DNA of 64,000 nt from SKGN01 sp050948865 (GTDB taxonomy: Bacteria > Bacillota_I > Bacilli_A > RF39 > UBA660). A program made the translations under genes and the position numbers. The notes under the pieces are model-generated. The model made no database searches. It was given only the letters and a program-made list of their open reading frames with translations, and had not been told where the DNA came from. Positions 51,952-61,506 of this stretch are shown here, piece after piece; within the stretch, counting starts at the first letter, position 1, and the number at the start of each line of letters is the position of its first letter. The stretch spans positions 310,001 to 374,000 of the forward strand of contig JBMNEQ010000001.1 in assembly GCA_050948865.1 (NCBI GenBank). Reading direction: 5' to 3'.

Positions 51952-51980
51952 AATATTAAAATAGGAGGTTGGAGATAATT

Positions 51981-52961
51981 ATGAATGTTATTGTTTCTAA
52001 TAAATATCGAACTATGCTTGGTTCTTTAGAAATTGATATTATCAAATCTGTTGAAGGTGTATTTGAAGTTGATGAACTTGTAACTATGTTTTCCAACTTC
52101 TTTTTTCAACGGATGATTTTAGATATTACTGCTATAAAGGATTATAAGGATTTTAAAAATTTACAAAAGTTATCGATTTCTTTGGATGTAAGTAAGATCA
52201 TCTTTTTATTAGATGATGATGAAGAAAGCACTTCTTCTGTTTATTTATCTAGACTTATATCGTTAGGTATTTATAATTTTACTCGTAATAAAGAAGGTAT
52301 TTTATATCTTTTACGTAGTCCTAATAGCTATAAAGATGTAGCTCATATTCATCAACTAGAAGAATTAAAAGAAGTTGTCAGTGAAAAAATAGTAAATAAA
52401 AGTGTTAAGGTTTTAGGAATTAAGAATTTAACTGATCATGCTGGGGCTACAACTTTAATTTATATGTTAAAAAAACAACTTGAGAGAAATTATTCTGTTG
52501 TTGCTATTGAGATTGATAAACGAGATTTTGTCTATTTTAATGATAAATCAATGATTTCTACTTCCAGAGAAGGATTTCCTAAAGAATTATTAAAAACTAA
52601 AGATGCTGATATTATCTTGGTGGATATAAATGAAAGTGATAATGAAGATATTTGTAATGATGTTTTATATTTATTAGAACCTTCGTCAATTAAGTTAAAT
52701 AAGTTAATTCGAAAAAATCGTCGTATATTTGAACAAATGATGGGTAAAAAATTGGTTTTAAATAAAAGTTTATTGTCTTCTAAAGATGTTTTAGATTTTG
52801 AACATGAAGCTAGAACTCCAGTTTTTTATAATATACCACCATTGAACGATCGTAGTTATAATAAGGTTTTAGATGCCTTTTTAACAAAGTTAGGATTTAG
52901 TAGACAAAAAAGAGAGGAATTAGAACCAAAGGGTAAAATCTTAGGATTATTTAAATTTTAA
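51981..52961 (+). CDS. CpaE/TadZ-like protein with a degenerate P-loop
   Basis: 326 aa. The first 130 residues look like a receiver-like domain of CpaE/TadZ proteins (IIFLLDDDEESTSSVYLSRL). The rest resembles a MinD/ParA-type ATPase: VKVLGIKNLTDHAGATTLIY is where the deviant Walker A (KGGxGKTT) should be, and ADIILVDINESDNEDI the Walker B strand. The Walker lysine is Ala, so ATP hydrolysis is unlikely. TadZ localises the Tad machine to a cell pole. The frame opens at TTG 51969; ATG 51981 after GGAG is chosen. Confidence 0.72.
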   Translation: MNVIVSNKYRTMLGSLEIDIIKSVEGVFEVDELVTMFSNFFFQRMILDITAIKDYKDFKNLQKLSISLDVSKIIFLLDDDEESTSSVYLSRLISLGIYNFTRNKEGILYLLRSPNSYKDVAHIHQLEELKEVVSEKIVNKSVKVLGIKNLTDHAGATTLIYMLKKQLERNYSVVAIEIDKRDFVYFNDKSMISTSREGFPKELLKTKDADIILVDINESDNEDICNDVLYLLEPSSIKLNKLIRKNRRIFEQMMGKKLVLNKSLLSSKDVLDFEHEARTPVFYNIPPLNDRSYNKVLDAFLTKLGFSRQKREELEPKGKILGLFKF

Positions 52962-52969
52962 AATAAGAA

Positions 52970-52998
52970 TTGACATTTACGCGAAATAAAGGTATGAT
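52970..52998 (+). promoter_or_regulatory. Sigma-A promoter at the start of the T4SS half
   Basis: TTGACA (52970-52975), 17 bases, TATGAT (52993-52998). It separates Tad from T4SS genes transcriptionally. Confidence 0.75.
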
Positions 52999-53024
52999 GT
53001 AATTACTAGTAAGGAGGAATGAAT

Positions 53025-53390
53025 GTGTTACATAATTTATTGTTATTAGGAGCATGTAATGATGACAATTTAGTTACAATTCTTTGTTATGTTGCTAAAT
53101 TATTTGGTTATATTCAAATTATTATTCCTATTGCATTGATTGTATGGGGGGGACTTGATTTAGGAAAGGCAGTTATTGCGGGTGATGAAAAAGATATAAA
53201 AGAAAATCAAAAGGTCTTATTAAAAAGAGTATTAGCAGCAGTATTAGTATTTCTTATTGTTCCTATTGTTACATTTATCATGGGTTTTGTAGGAACTAAG
53301 CAATGGGTTGATTGTTGGGAAGAGGCAAAAGCAAAATCCTCTGGTGGTACTTGCAATGTAACTGATATTCCAATTCCGGCGACACCGTAA
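53025..53390 (+). CDS. VirB2/TrbC-like small membrane protein
   Basis: 121 aa: a short extracytoplasmic N-terminus with cysteines (GACNDDN), two or three membrane helices (YIQIIIPIALIVWGGLDLG; RVLAAVLVFLIVPIVTFIMG) separated by the charged loop GDEKDIKENQKVL, and a polar Cys-containing tail. The hairpin topology and place before VirB6 and VirB3 fit the T4SS pilin VirB2/TrbC. ATG 53019 is one base after AGGAGG, so GTG 53025 with seven-base spacing is the better start. The same two-helix module is found in the next gene. Confidence 0.65.
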   Translation: MLHNLLLLGACNDDNLVTILCYVAKLFGYIQIIIPIALIVWGGLDLGKAVIAGDEKDIKENQKVLLKRVLAAVLVFLIVPIVTFIMGFVGTKQWVDCWEEAKAKSSGGTCNVTDIPIPATP

Positions 53391-53431
53391 TTTTAATTAA
53401 TATTTAAGGTGTATATGTTTTAATACTAGGA

Positions 53432-53481
53432 ACTTTTTGTTAAATAATTTGGATGAGTAGAAATTGTCAATAACAAAAAGT
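53432..53481 (+). ncRNA. Long stem-loop in the gap after the VirB2-like gene
   Basis: ACTTTTTGTTA (53432-53442) and TAACAAAAAGT (53471-53481) are perfect complements. The loop contains a further ATTT/AAAT pairing. A separate terminator follows. It may be an mRNA stabiliser or a small RNA; nothing coding is seen. Confidence 0.4.
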
Positions 53482-53491
53482 AATAAATAAG

Positions 53492-53520
53492 TGGTTAAGG
53501 TAAAAATTAACCATTTTTTT
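53492..53520 (+). terminator. Terminator after the VirB2-like gene
   Basis: TGGTTAA-GGTAAAAA-TTAACCA followed by seven Ts. With the strong promoter upstream it would make an abundant short transcript of the VirB2-like gene, as for a pilin. Confidence 0.75.
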
Positions 53521-53662
53521 GTGGGGGTTTAATAGGTAGAATAGTAATTTGAATTTTCAATTTTTGGCTTTATTAATAAGAAGTGATATGTTATACTAGA
53601 TATATATTTAGAAGGTAAGTAATTTTGTTTGTTTTATATTTAAATGTAAAGGATTTGATAAA

Positions 53663-54754
53663 ATGAAAAAAATTATAATATTCATAATTTTTTTAATAAT
53701 AATTTTTATTATAAAGATTGATAATGTTCACGCAGTATATTTTGAGTGTGTTTATTCTAAAGAAGCGGGGTTTGCTGAATGGGGTCGCAGCGTAAAGATT
53801 GGTTTTCATGATGGGAAGTATGAATTAATTTCTGTTATTTATTGGGGAACAATAAGAGGGCCTAAAGATGATAAAAAGGCGAAAATAGTTCGGGTTGAAA
53901 CTGGTGGGAATTACATTTCTAATGGGAAATGTCCACCTTCAATAAATTATCGTAATCGTTATATTAATCCGAGTAAGGATATAGTTATTAATGATAATGA
54001 TACAAAAGGTAGTGTTCCTTTAACTTTTAGTGATTATGAGGTATTAGCTCCTGTAAGATTAACTTGTCGTTATGAGCTTGAAGCTGAAGGACATGCAATT
54101 ATTATAGAATATGATAATAAAAAGGCTTATGATAAAATAACGTCAAGGTTATATAGGAATTTTAATGGCGAAAGAGATAATGTAATTCTTCAAAATCACC
54201 AAATTAATGTTCAAGAAAAGGATTTTTATAAAAATGGAGAAATAGGAGGAGAGGCTGAATGCCCGAAAGGAACTTTATATGTTTCAACTGATCCGATGGA
54301 TTCTCATCTTTTTACTGTTAATACTGCCGCTTTTAATAAAGAAAACCTTGATGAAAATAAAATTAAGGGAGATGTAATTGAATCTGAATTTGTTACAAGA
54401 ACTATTATGATATCAGATAGAAGTTCTTCTTCTTCCATTGGTGATATTCCAAGTGGAGAATCTAGGCCGATAGAATGTAAAGATTTTGATGATGAAGAAG
54501 GAAATATTTTAAAAGATATCTATTTAGTTATAGTAATAGTTGCCCCTATTTTATTAATGTTATTAGGTGCCCTTGATTTTTCTAAAGCTGTTTTATCTAG
54601 TGATCATGATGCTCTTAAAAAGGCGGGGCAAGATTTTATAAAAAGGGTAATTGCTACTATTATTTTATTATTGCTTCCTTTGTTTTTGCAACTTGTCTTT
54701 GGGATATTTTTTCCTAAGGAAAAGATTCCAGATATTTGCGTTGTTGATAATTAA
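53663..54754 (+). CDS. Secreted/membrane protein with a C-terminal VirB2-like two-helix module
   Basis: 363 aa. Signal peptide (residues 1-25, ending VHAVYF), a 240-residue extracytoplasmic domain with six or more cysteines, and a C-terminal pair of helices (VIVIVAPILLMLLGALDFSK; RVIATIILLLLPLFLQLVF) joined by SSDHDALKKAGQDFIK. This module matches the helices and loop of the preceding VirB2-like protein. The fused ectodomain is not recognised. It may be a tip or adaptor version of the pilin. Its start has only a weak ribosome site. Confidence 0.65.
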   Translation: MKKIIIFIIFLIIIFIIKIDNVHAVYFECVYSKEAGFAEWGRSVKIGFHDGKYELISVIYWGTIRGPKDDKKAKIVRVETGGNYISNGKCPPSINYRNRYINPSKDIVINDNDTKGSVPLTFSDYEVLAPVRLTCRYELEAEGHAIIIEYDNKKAYDKITSRLYRNFNGERDNVILQNHQINVQEKDFYKNGEIGGEAECPKGTLYVSTDPMDSHLFTVNTAAFNKENLDENKIKGDVIESEFVTRTIMISDRSSSSSIGDIPSGESRPIECKDFDDEEGNILKDIYLVIVIVAPILLMLLGALDFSKAVLSSDHDALKKAGQDFIKRVIATIILLLLPLFLQLVFGIFFPKEKIPDICVVDN

Positions 54755-54762
54755 TAGATGGG

Positions 54763-56691
54763 ATGTGGGAATATATGGCTGGTATAGTTTCATTGTTATT
54801 AGATGCTTTAAGAGTTGTTATTTTTTATCTTGATGCTTTAATATATTCTTTAATAGGTTCGTTTTTTGATCTTATAATGGATTTAGCAAAATTAGACCAA
54901 ACTCTTTTTGTTGGTAAAGAAGTTGAGACTTTTGCTACTAATATATATGCAATTTTAGGAATTTTAATGTTGTTTAGATTATCTTTTACTTTGTTAAATA
55001 TTATTGCCAATCCTGATTTATTAACAGATAAAAATCGTGGTTTTGATAAAATTTTAACAAGGGTAATAACTGCTTTGTTTTTAATTGTTTTAATTCCTTA
55101 TGCTTTTTCTTATGCCTTTCGTATTGAAACGGTTATAATTAATAAAAATATATTTTTGAAATTATTTATGGGTGTTAGTGAATCAAGTGAAATTAACCAA
55201 CTTAATGATACTACGGGGTCGCTTTTAGCAAAAGAAGCGTTGAAATCTTTCATATTTATTAATGAAAAATTAGGAAATACAATGGATTCTGAATATAAAA
55301 GGTTTTCAGATAATTTTGGTAATTTAAATGCTATGTTGGGAGAAACTTCAACTTTAAATAGTAAAGATCCAGGAGATGGTCAATATAATTATACTTATTA
55401 TATTATTATATCGACAGCAGCAGGAATATTTATTTTGGCAATTTTAGGTGTTTTTGCTATTGATATTGCCCTTCGAACAGTAAAATTGGCCTTTTTGCAA
55501 ATAATCTCCCCTATAGCTGTTGTTTCATATGTTGAACCAACTTCATCTGAAAAAGGCTTTTTTAAAAGATGGCTTGATATGGTAATAGCGACATATTTAA
55601 ATTTATTTATTCGTTTAGCAATACTAGCTTTTTTAATATTTTTATTTACTATAGTTTTCAAAGCTTTTGAGGATAAAAGTGGAATTTTAGCGACAGCTGG
55701 TTTTCTTAAATCTGCTTTATTAAGAATTTTAATTTTAATAGGTATTTTAATGTTTGCAAAGGAAGCACCACAAATGTTATCTAAGTTATTTGGGATAGAA
55801 GAAACTGGCATTGGTACTTTAAATCCTTTTCAAAAGATGGCTTCTGTTCCAGTTGCTGGAGCAGCAATGGGAGCAGGTTTAGGAGCTATAGGCGGAGCTT
55901 TAGCAGGTGGAGGTTTAGCTGGAGCAGTAATGGGGGCTCAATCTGGTTTTGGTTCAATTGGGTTAGGTGGAGCTGAAGAAGGTAAAAAGGGTAAAGGTAT
56001 TCAAGCAAGTATTTTGGGGGGGTATGCGGTTGGTCGTGATGATGTAACAAAATTATTAACGGGAGATAAAGATGCTAAAGGGGGTATTTTAGCAAAAAGG
56101 AGGGCGAGATCTATGGAAAATTTAGCTGGTCGAGGAGTTAAATCACGTTTTCAAGAAGGAGCTAAGTTAGCAAGAAAGGTAAAAGAAAGTGGAAATGAAT
56201 TAAGTATTTATAAAAGTAAGGAATTTAGTGAATCTTTAGCCCAATTCAAAGCAGCGAAAAGGAGAGAAAAATTAGCCTTAGCTCAGCAAAGTCGTGCTAA
56301 AAGGGATTATGAATTAGGAAAGATTAGTCATTCTGAATATGAGGCTGTTCAAAGTCGTTATTTTGATGCTAAAGATGATAAAGAAACTTTTCAAGAAAGA
56401 TTTGAAGAACAACAAAAGATTAATTCAGCTGATGCTAGTAAGTATAAAGCCTATACTAGTTATTCACACTATATGGAGAGCAGTGAAAAAGATGAAGAAG
56501 GTATATCAAGATATGTGAGTGATGTTCCTGTTTATGAAACACCAATTGAACCTGAAGTTTTAGATTTAGGGGATCAAACATCTAATAAATCAATTTTAAG
56601 TGATGCAAAAAGGATGGAACGTCGTCCTTCTGGTATATACGTGCCAAGATCTAGTATGGATGATGATAAAGATAAAGGTAGAAAATTATAA
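54763..56691 (+). CDS. VirB6/TrbL-like T4SS membrane protein
   Basis: 642 aa with six or more membrane helices in residues 1-350, including AFLQIISPIAVVSYVEP, the typical VirB6/TrbL segment. A Gly/Ala-rich stretch (about 360-395) and a long hydrophilic, coiled-coil-like C-terminal tail follow. It forms the inner-membrane channel base. ATG 54763 overlaps GATGGG; an alternative ATG at 54775 has GGGA four bases before it, so the first four residues are uncertain. Confidence 0.8.
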   Translation: MWEYMAGIVSLLLDALRVVIFYLDALIYSLIGSFFDLIMDLAKLDQTLFVGKEVETFATNIYAILGILMLFRLSFTLLNIIANPDLLTDKNRGFDKILTRVITALFLIVLIPYAFSYAFRIETVIINKNIFLKLFMGVSESSEINQLNDTTGSLLAKEALKSFIFINEKLGNTMDSEYKRFSDNFGNLNAMLGETSTLNSKDPGDGQYNYTYYIIISTAAGIFILAILGVFAIDIALRTVKLAFLQIISPIAVVSYVEPTSSEKGFFKRWLDMVIATYLNLFIRLAILAFLIFLFTIVFKAFEDKSGILATAGFLKSALLRILILIGILMFAKEAPQMLSKLFGIEETGIGTLNPFQKMASVPVAGAAMGAGLGAIGGALAGGGLAGAVMGAQSGFGSIGLGGAEEGKKGKGIQASILGGYAVGRDDVTKLLTGDKDAKGGILAKRRARSMENLAGRGVKSRFQEGAKLARKVKESGNELSIYKSKEFSESLAQFKAAKRREKLALAQQSRAKRDYELGKISHSEYEAVQSRYFDAKDDKETFQERFEEQQKINSADASKYKAYTSYSHYMESSEKDEEGISRYVSDVPVYETPIEPEVLDLGDQTSNKSILSDAKRMERRPSGIYVPRSSMDDDKDKGRKL

Positions 56692-56712
56692 AAAGAATAG
56701 AGGGAGATTTTT

Positions 56713-57042
56713 ATGGGAGGGAAAATGTATTTAATTCCAGCTAATACAAAAAGAGGAAGTTTAATTTTTAATCTTTTTACGAAATTTGACTTAATTGTAC
56801 TTGGTTCTGGATTAGGAATAACCTTGTTAATGATTTTTGTTTTATCACCAAATAATTTAACAATGACATTTATAATTTTAGGCCCAGGATTATTAAGTGC
56901 TTTTTTAGTAACTCCGATTCCGAATTATCATAATGTTATGACAGTTATTACATCATTAATTATGTTTTTAACTGGAAGAAGAAATTATATATGGAAAGGA
57001 TGGTGTTTGTATGAGCAAGAAAAAGAAGACGGCAAAAAGTAA
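56713..57042 (+). CDS. PrgI family protein (VirB3-like)
   Basis: 109 aa with two close membrane helices (LIVLGSGLGITLLMIFVL and MTFIILGPGLLSAFLVTP) after a short soluble start MYLIPANTKRG. It ends in the basic TGRRNYIWKGW motif, as in the PrgI proteins of Gram-positive conjugation systems, which take the place of VirB3. ATG 56725 is an equally good start. It overlaps the VirB4 N-terminal gene by 32 bases. Confidence 0.85.
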   Translation: MGGKMYLIPANTKRGSLIFNLFTKFDLIVLGSGLGITLLMIFVLSPNNLTMTFIILGPGLLSAFLVTPIPNYHNVMTVITSLIMFLTGRRNYIWKGWCLYEQEKEDGKK

Positions 57043-57568
57043 ATATACTGAAGATTGGATACCAATAAAATCTATTATGAATGGGATGATTATTTTAGAT
57101 AATGATCTAAAAGTAACGGGTGTAAAAATAAGGCCCAGGAATATTTTTATTTTAGATGAAGATTCTCAACGCAATGTTATAACCGGTTTAAAAAACTTTT
57201 ATAATACTTTAGATTATGAGTTTTGGATAATGGTTGCAGATAGGCCTGTAGATATTCATATTTATCTTTCTCAATTACAATTACTTTATAATAATGTTAG
57301 TAAGCCTCAAATTAGAAAGATGATAAATGAGGATATAAATAAAGCTAATATGTTTATGAATAATAATGTAGTTGATACAGAGTATTATTTAATATTCAAA
57401 GAAAAGGATCAAGAAATTATTCAAAAAAGAATCAGATATATTATTAATGGATTAGCTAGTTGTGGATTAAATGCTGTTCAAACTACAAATGATGATTTAA
57501 GAATTATAATTGATAACTTTTTAGGTGGGGGAATGACTACTGAATTTGGGACGGTGATGCCAATATGA
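57011..57568 (+). CDS. VirB4 N-terminal domain as a separate protein
   Basis: 185 aa with the opening pattern of VirB4/TraC ATPases: DWIPIKSIMNGMIIL, a GVKIRPRNIFILDEDSQRNVI segment, and the helical LYNNVSKPQIRKMINEDI region. It then stops (TGA), and the rest of VirB4 starts at the overlapping ATGA. Both parts are strongly conserved in style and have no internal damage. The split may be functional, giving a two-chain VirB4. Also consistent: an old frameshift kept by coupling. Confidence 0.75.
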   Translation: MSKKKKTAKSKYTEDWIPIKSIMNGMIILDNDLKVTGVKIRPRNIFILDEDSQRNVITGLKNFYNTLDYEFWIMVADRPVDIHIYLSQLQLLYNNVSKPQIRKMINEDINKANMFMNNNVVDTEYYLIFKEKDQEIIQKRIRYIINGLASCGLNAVQTTNDDLRIIIDNFLGGGMTTEFGTVMPI

Positions 57569-59349
57569 AATTAAAAAGTCAATTAGCTCCTAAGGGGCTT
57601 AGTTTCAATGCTAGTGATTTCGTTATTAGTGATAAACATTGTACCATTTTATCGGTGGTTTCTTATCCAAAAGTAATTTCTACCGGTTTTTTATCAGCTT
57701 TAACAACAATGTCAGGAATAAAGATTGTTATAAAACATATAACTGTTCCTTTTGCTAATTTGGCAAGAATGATAAATAAGCAAATTGCTGATTTAAAGTC
57801 TCGTTATCAAGATGAAAAAGATCGAACTATTCAAGAGAGATTAAGATTAGATGTGGAATCATTAGAACAATTTGTTTCTATGCTAGCTGCTAGTCAAGCT
57901 CGTATTTTTGATTTTCAAATGCATATTATGATTTCTGCTGATAATAAAGAAGCTTTAGAATTAAAAAAGGTAGCAGTAAGAAATTATTTAGAAGCAATGG
58001 AGTTAAAAGCTATTCCTCTTCGTTTTGAACAAGAAAAGGTGTTAAAATCTATAATACCTATTTTTCCTAAACAAGATATTGAGGATAGAATTGGAACGCC
58101 TATTCCTTCAATTACTGTTGCTGCTATGTATCCTTTTATTTTTGATAGTATAAAAGATGTTGGTTTATCAACTTTATTAGGGGTAGATTTTTCTGGTGGG
58201 GTTATTTTATTTAATCAGTTTTTATTTCAAATAAAAAAGGAACATAACCGAAATAATGCCAATTTGCTTATTTTAGGAGCATCAGGAAGTGGTAAATCAA
58301 CTACTGCTAAATTAATGTTAAGAAGCCATATTCGTAATGGTTATCAAATTGTTGCGATTGATCCTGAAGGAGAAATTGATGAAATGACTAAATTATATGG
58401 TGGGAATTTTGTTGATTTAGGTAAGGGTGGAGAATTTGGAATGGTTAATCCTTTAGAAATAGTTCTTGATGCTGATGAAGAAGAATTAGAACAAGGTTTA
58501 GGATATACTGTTTTAACTAAGACCTTACAATTTTTAAAAGCTTTTATGAAGTATTATGATCCTAGTATTGAAGAAGATGTTTTAACTCTTTTTAGTGAAG
58601 TGGTTCAAGATACTTATAAACGGTTTGGAATAGATTTTGAAACTGATTTTTCTAAATTTAAATCAACTGATTATCCAACCTTTAAGGATGTTTATGTTAC
58701 AATTAAAGGTAGGCTTTCTCAATATCAAGAAAAGACGCATGAACGTGATATTATGGAAAGATTAGAATTAAAGATTAGGCCTTTAACCAAAGAATTAAAA
58801 TATTATTTTGATGGTCATACTACTATTAGTGGTAATACTGATTTTATTGTTTTTAACATTAAAGAGTTAATGAATGCTGATGTTAATATTAGAAATGCTT
58901 TGTTTTTTAATATATTAAAATATGCTTGGGGTTTATGTTTAGATAAATCAGTTAATACAATTTTATCGGTAGATGAAGCTCATGTTTTATTAAGTAGTAA
59001 TAATGCTTTAGGGGCTGAATTTTTAGCTCAAGTGCAAAGAAGAGCTCGTAAGTATAATACAGGAACAATAATTATTACTCAACAGCCTAGTGATTTTACT
59101 GATTCTAATGTTATAACTCAAGGAAAAGCTATTTTTGATAATGCATCTTACTATATTGTAATGGGTTTAAAAAAGCAAGCAGTGGAAGATTTAAGTCGTT
59201 TAATTGATTTAAATGATAATGAAAAAGAAAGTATCAAAGGCTATAGTCAAGGAGAAGCTTTATTTGTTTGTGGTAGTAGACGAATGAGAATTAATGTTAT
59301 TGCAACTGAAGCAGAACTTGAATCATTTGGTAGTGGTGGTGGATTTTAA
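57565..59349 (+). CDS. virB4: VirB4-family T4SS ATPase (C-terminal part)
   Basis: 594 aa. Contains the FPKQDIEDRIGTPI segment, then the ATPase domain: Walker A GASGSGKST (238-246), AIDPEGEIDEMTKLYGG, and Walker B SVDEAHVLLS, followed by RRARKYNTGTIIITQQPSDF. This is the power unit that all conjugation-type T4SS share. Coupled to its N-terminal partner by ATGA. Confidence 0.93.
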   Translation: MKLKSQLAPKGLSFNASDFVISDKHCTILSVVSYPKVISTGFLSALTTMSGIKIVIKHITVPFANLARMINKQIADLKSRYQDEKDRTIQERLRLDVESLEQFVSMLAASQARIFDFQMHIMISADNKEALELKKVAVRNYLEAMELKAIPLRFEQEKVLKSIIPIFPKQDIEDRIGTPIPSITVAAMYPFIFDSIKDVGLSTLLGVDFSGGVILFNQFLFQIKKEHNRNNANLLILGASGSGKSTTAKLMLRSHIRNGYQIVAIDPEGEIDEMTKLYGGNFVDLGKGGEFGMVNPLEIVLDADEEELEQGLGYTVLTKTLQFLKAFMKYYDPSIEEDVLTLFSEVVQDTYKRFGIDFETDFSKFKSTDYPTFKDVYVTIKGRLSQYQEKTHERDIMERLELKIRPLTKELKYYFDGHTTISGNTDFIVFNIKELMNADVNIRNALFFNILKYAWGLCLDKSVNTILSVDEAHVLLSSNNALGAEFLAQVQRRARKYNTGTIIITQQPSDFTDSNVITQGKAIFDNASYYIVMGLKKQAVEDLSRLIDLNDNEKESIKGYSQGEALFVCGSRRMRINVIATEAELESFGSGGGF

Positions 59350-59377
59350 TAATTGAAGTAAAGTATAGGTGAAAAAG

Positions 59378-60739
59378 ATGAAGTTTAATCCTAAGGATTT
59401 TTTGTCAGCAAAAGGGTTGACTAAAAAAGTTAAACAAAAAATTATTTTACAAGTAGCAGTTTTTCTTTCGCCATTTATATTAAAAATAGCTATTATTTTT
59501 ATGGCTGTTTTAATAATTATGGCTCCAATTATTACTTTTACTAATCACCTGGATAGTTTTAAAAGTAAAGTTTCTACTTTTTTTGCGCGTGGCTGGAATT
59601 TAATTACCTTTAATGGCTTTTATACCACAGAAGAACGCTTTTATAAGGATATTGAAGATCATTATATTTTATATTTAGAAAAGGGAGTGGAAGTTGATAT
59701 TCCTTTAGTTTTATCAACTCTTCATTATCCTCATCAAGTTGATTATGATGCAGAGAAATATAATAAATTAATGGAAGATTCAGATATTTTAGTTGATCCA
59801 GATGATGAAGAATCAAAAGAGGTATATAAAACAAAAACAAAAATAATTAAAGATTTAATGAGAAATATGGTTTATATTGAGGAATCTATTCATGATTGTG
59901 AATGTACAGAGACAGATGAAGATGGTTCTTGTGTAAGTTATAGAGTAATTTATCCACCAATTTCTAGGAAGGAATGGGAAGATAAAATTTATAGGAAAAA
60001 GGATTTTCCAAAAAATAGCCCTTGTCCTAATTATATAAACTATTCTTATCGAATTGATTATGTGAAATATAATAAATATTTAAAAGAAGAATATATACCT
60101 AGTACTGAAGAATTTAATTTACCAAAGGATTTAGATGAAAAGGAAATGGATCGTTTAATAGATGCTATAATTATGGATATAAATCAACGGGCTAGTTTTT
60201 TTAATGCTGGTTTCTTGGATAAGAAACTTATGGATTATGCTTGGAGAGAAGGAGTTGTTCATGGTCAACTTTCTGATTATGGATTATTAGAATATTTAGC
60301 TATTCCATTTGAATCTGATTATTCTATTACTTCTTGTTTTGGGCCAAGATTGTTATCTTGGGAAAATGAAGTTAGGACGCATAAAGGAATAGATGTTGTA
60401 GCTCGGGATTCTAAAAATATTTTAGCGGCGGCGGATGGATATGTGAATATTGTTCAACATGGTAATGAATCGTATGGTAATTGGATAGAAATAGTTCATG
60501 GTTTGGATGGGGAAAATAGTTATGCTACAAGGTATGCTCATTTATCTAGTATAAAAGTAGTTCAAGGAGAAGTGGTAAAGATGGGAGATGTTATTGGTGT
60601 TGAGGGTTCAACGGGTAATTCTTCAGGGAGTCATTTACATTTTGAAGTTAGAATAAATGGAAAAGCTATAAATCCAGGGGATTTATTTAGTAATCCTATA
60701 TATATTGCTACGGATGATCCTAATTGTAAGCAATGGTAG
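59378..60739 (+). CDS. Membrane-anchored M23 peptidase of the T4SS
   Basis: 453 aa. One N-terminal helix (about 28-55), a roughly 240-residue extracytoplasmic stalk with four cysteines in CECTETDEDGSC and PCPNY, and a C-terminal M23 (LytM) domain. It has the zinc motifs THKGIDVV (HxxxD) and GSHLHFEVRI (HxH), all conserved. It takes the place of VirB1 in opening the cell wall for the apparatus. ATG 59378 is chosen over GTG 59369 because AGGTG fits as its ribosome site. Confidence 0.88.
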   Translation: MKFNPKDFLSAKGLTKKVKQKIILQVAVFLSPFILKIAIIFMAVLIIMAPIITFTNHLDSFKSKVSTFFARGWNLITFNGFYTTEERFYKDIEDHYILYLEKGVEVDIPLVLSTLHYPHQVDYDAEKYNKLMEDSDILVDPDDEESKEVYKTKTKIIKDLMRNMVYIEESIHDCECTETDEDGSCVSYRVIYPPISRKEWEDKIYRKKDFPKNSPCPNYINYSYRIDYVKYNKYLKEEYIPSTEEFNLPKDLDEKEMDRLIDAIIMDINQRASFFNAGFLDKKLMDYAWREGVVHGQLSDYGLLEYLAIPFESDYSITSCFGPRLLSWENEVRTHKGIDVVARDSKNILAAADGYVNIVQHGNESYGNWIEIVHGLDGENSYATRYAHLSSIKVVQGEVVKMGDVIGVEGSTGNSSGSHLHFEVRINGKAINPGDLFSNPIYIATDDPNCKQW

Positions 60740-60774
60740 GGTTAATCAAAAAGGTTAAGGATGGAGTGTTAAAA

Positions 60775-61497
60775 ATGAAAAAACTAATAATTCTATTTTT
60801 ACTTGTTTTTTTAAGTGGATGTAATGCAAAATATAGTATGAAAATTAATCCTGATTTAACTATTACAGAAAAGGTTATTATTGAAGAAAGAAATGAAAAC
60901 ATTTATAGTTATGCACCAAGTGTTGAGGGGTTTATAGATAATATGATTACTGTTAATAATAAAAACTTTGATCTAGAAGAATATCAAATTGAACCCTTTT
61001 ATGAGAAACAATCCTCTGGTGTAATTGTAAATTATACTTATAATAATTTAGATGATTTTTTAGAAAAAACTTTATTACATAACTTCTTTGAAGAAATGAC
61101 AACTGAGAAAAACAATGATATAATAACTATTAAATTATTTCCGCTTGATAAAGGGGCTTCTTATTTGGTAGAAGAAGATTATTCATTATCAGATCCTTTA
61201 TTTATAAATGCCGAAGTTTCGATGATCCTTTCTTCACCAGCTCTTAAAAGTAATGCAATGTCTATTAATGTGGAGAAGAAGACTTATGGGTGGCTTTATA
61301 ATAAAAATAATATTCAAGAAAATTTGGAAATAACTTTTAAAGTAGATAAAAAGTCCCTTTTAAAACAAACGGGGTTTAAAAAAGATTTTGCTAATAAGGA
61401 TTTTAATTTTAATTTAATTATTATAGGGATGGTTCTTTTTTTAACAATAATTATCATATTGATATTATTAAAAGGAAATAAAAATAATCAGATTTAG
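60775..61497 (+). CDS. Lipoprotein with C-terminal membrane helix, T4SS cluster
   Basis: 240 aa: MKKLIILFLLVFLSGCNAKY is a short lipoprotein signal with a clear lipobox (LSGC). The middle is extracytoplasmic and beta-rich. The C-terminus has a helix (FNLIIIGMVLFLTIIIILILL) and a short basic tail, so the protein is tethered at both ends. An open frame begins at 60733, but GGAGTG before ATG 60775 and the signal peptide fix the start. Family not recognised. Confidence 0.75.
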   Translation: MKKLIILFLLVFLSGCNAKYSMKINPDLTITEKVIIEERNENIYSYAPSVEGFIDNMITVNNKNFDLEEYQIEPFYEKQSSGVIVNYTYNNLDDFLEKTLLHNFFEEMTTEKNNDIITIKLFPLDKGASYLVEEDYSLSDPLFINAEVSMILSSPALKSNAMSINVEKKTYGWLYNKNNIQENLEITFKVDKKSLLKQTGFKKDFANKDFNFNLIIIGMVLFLTIIIILILLKGNKNNQI

Positions 61498-61506
61498 GAG
61501 GCAGAT

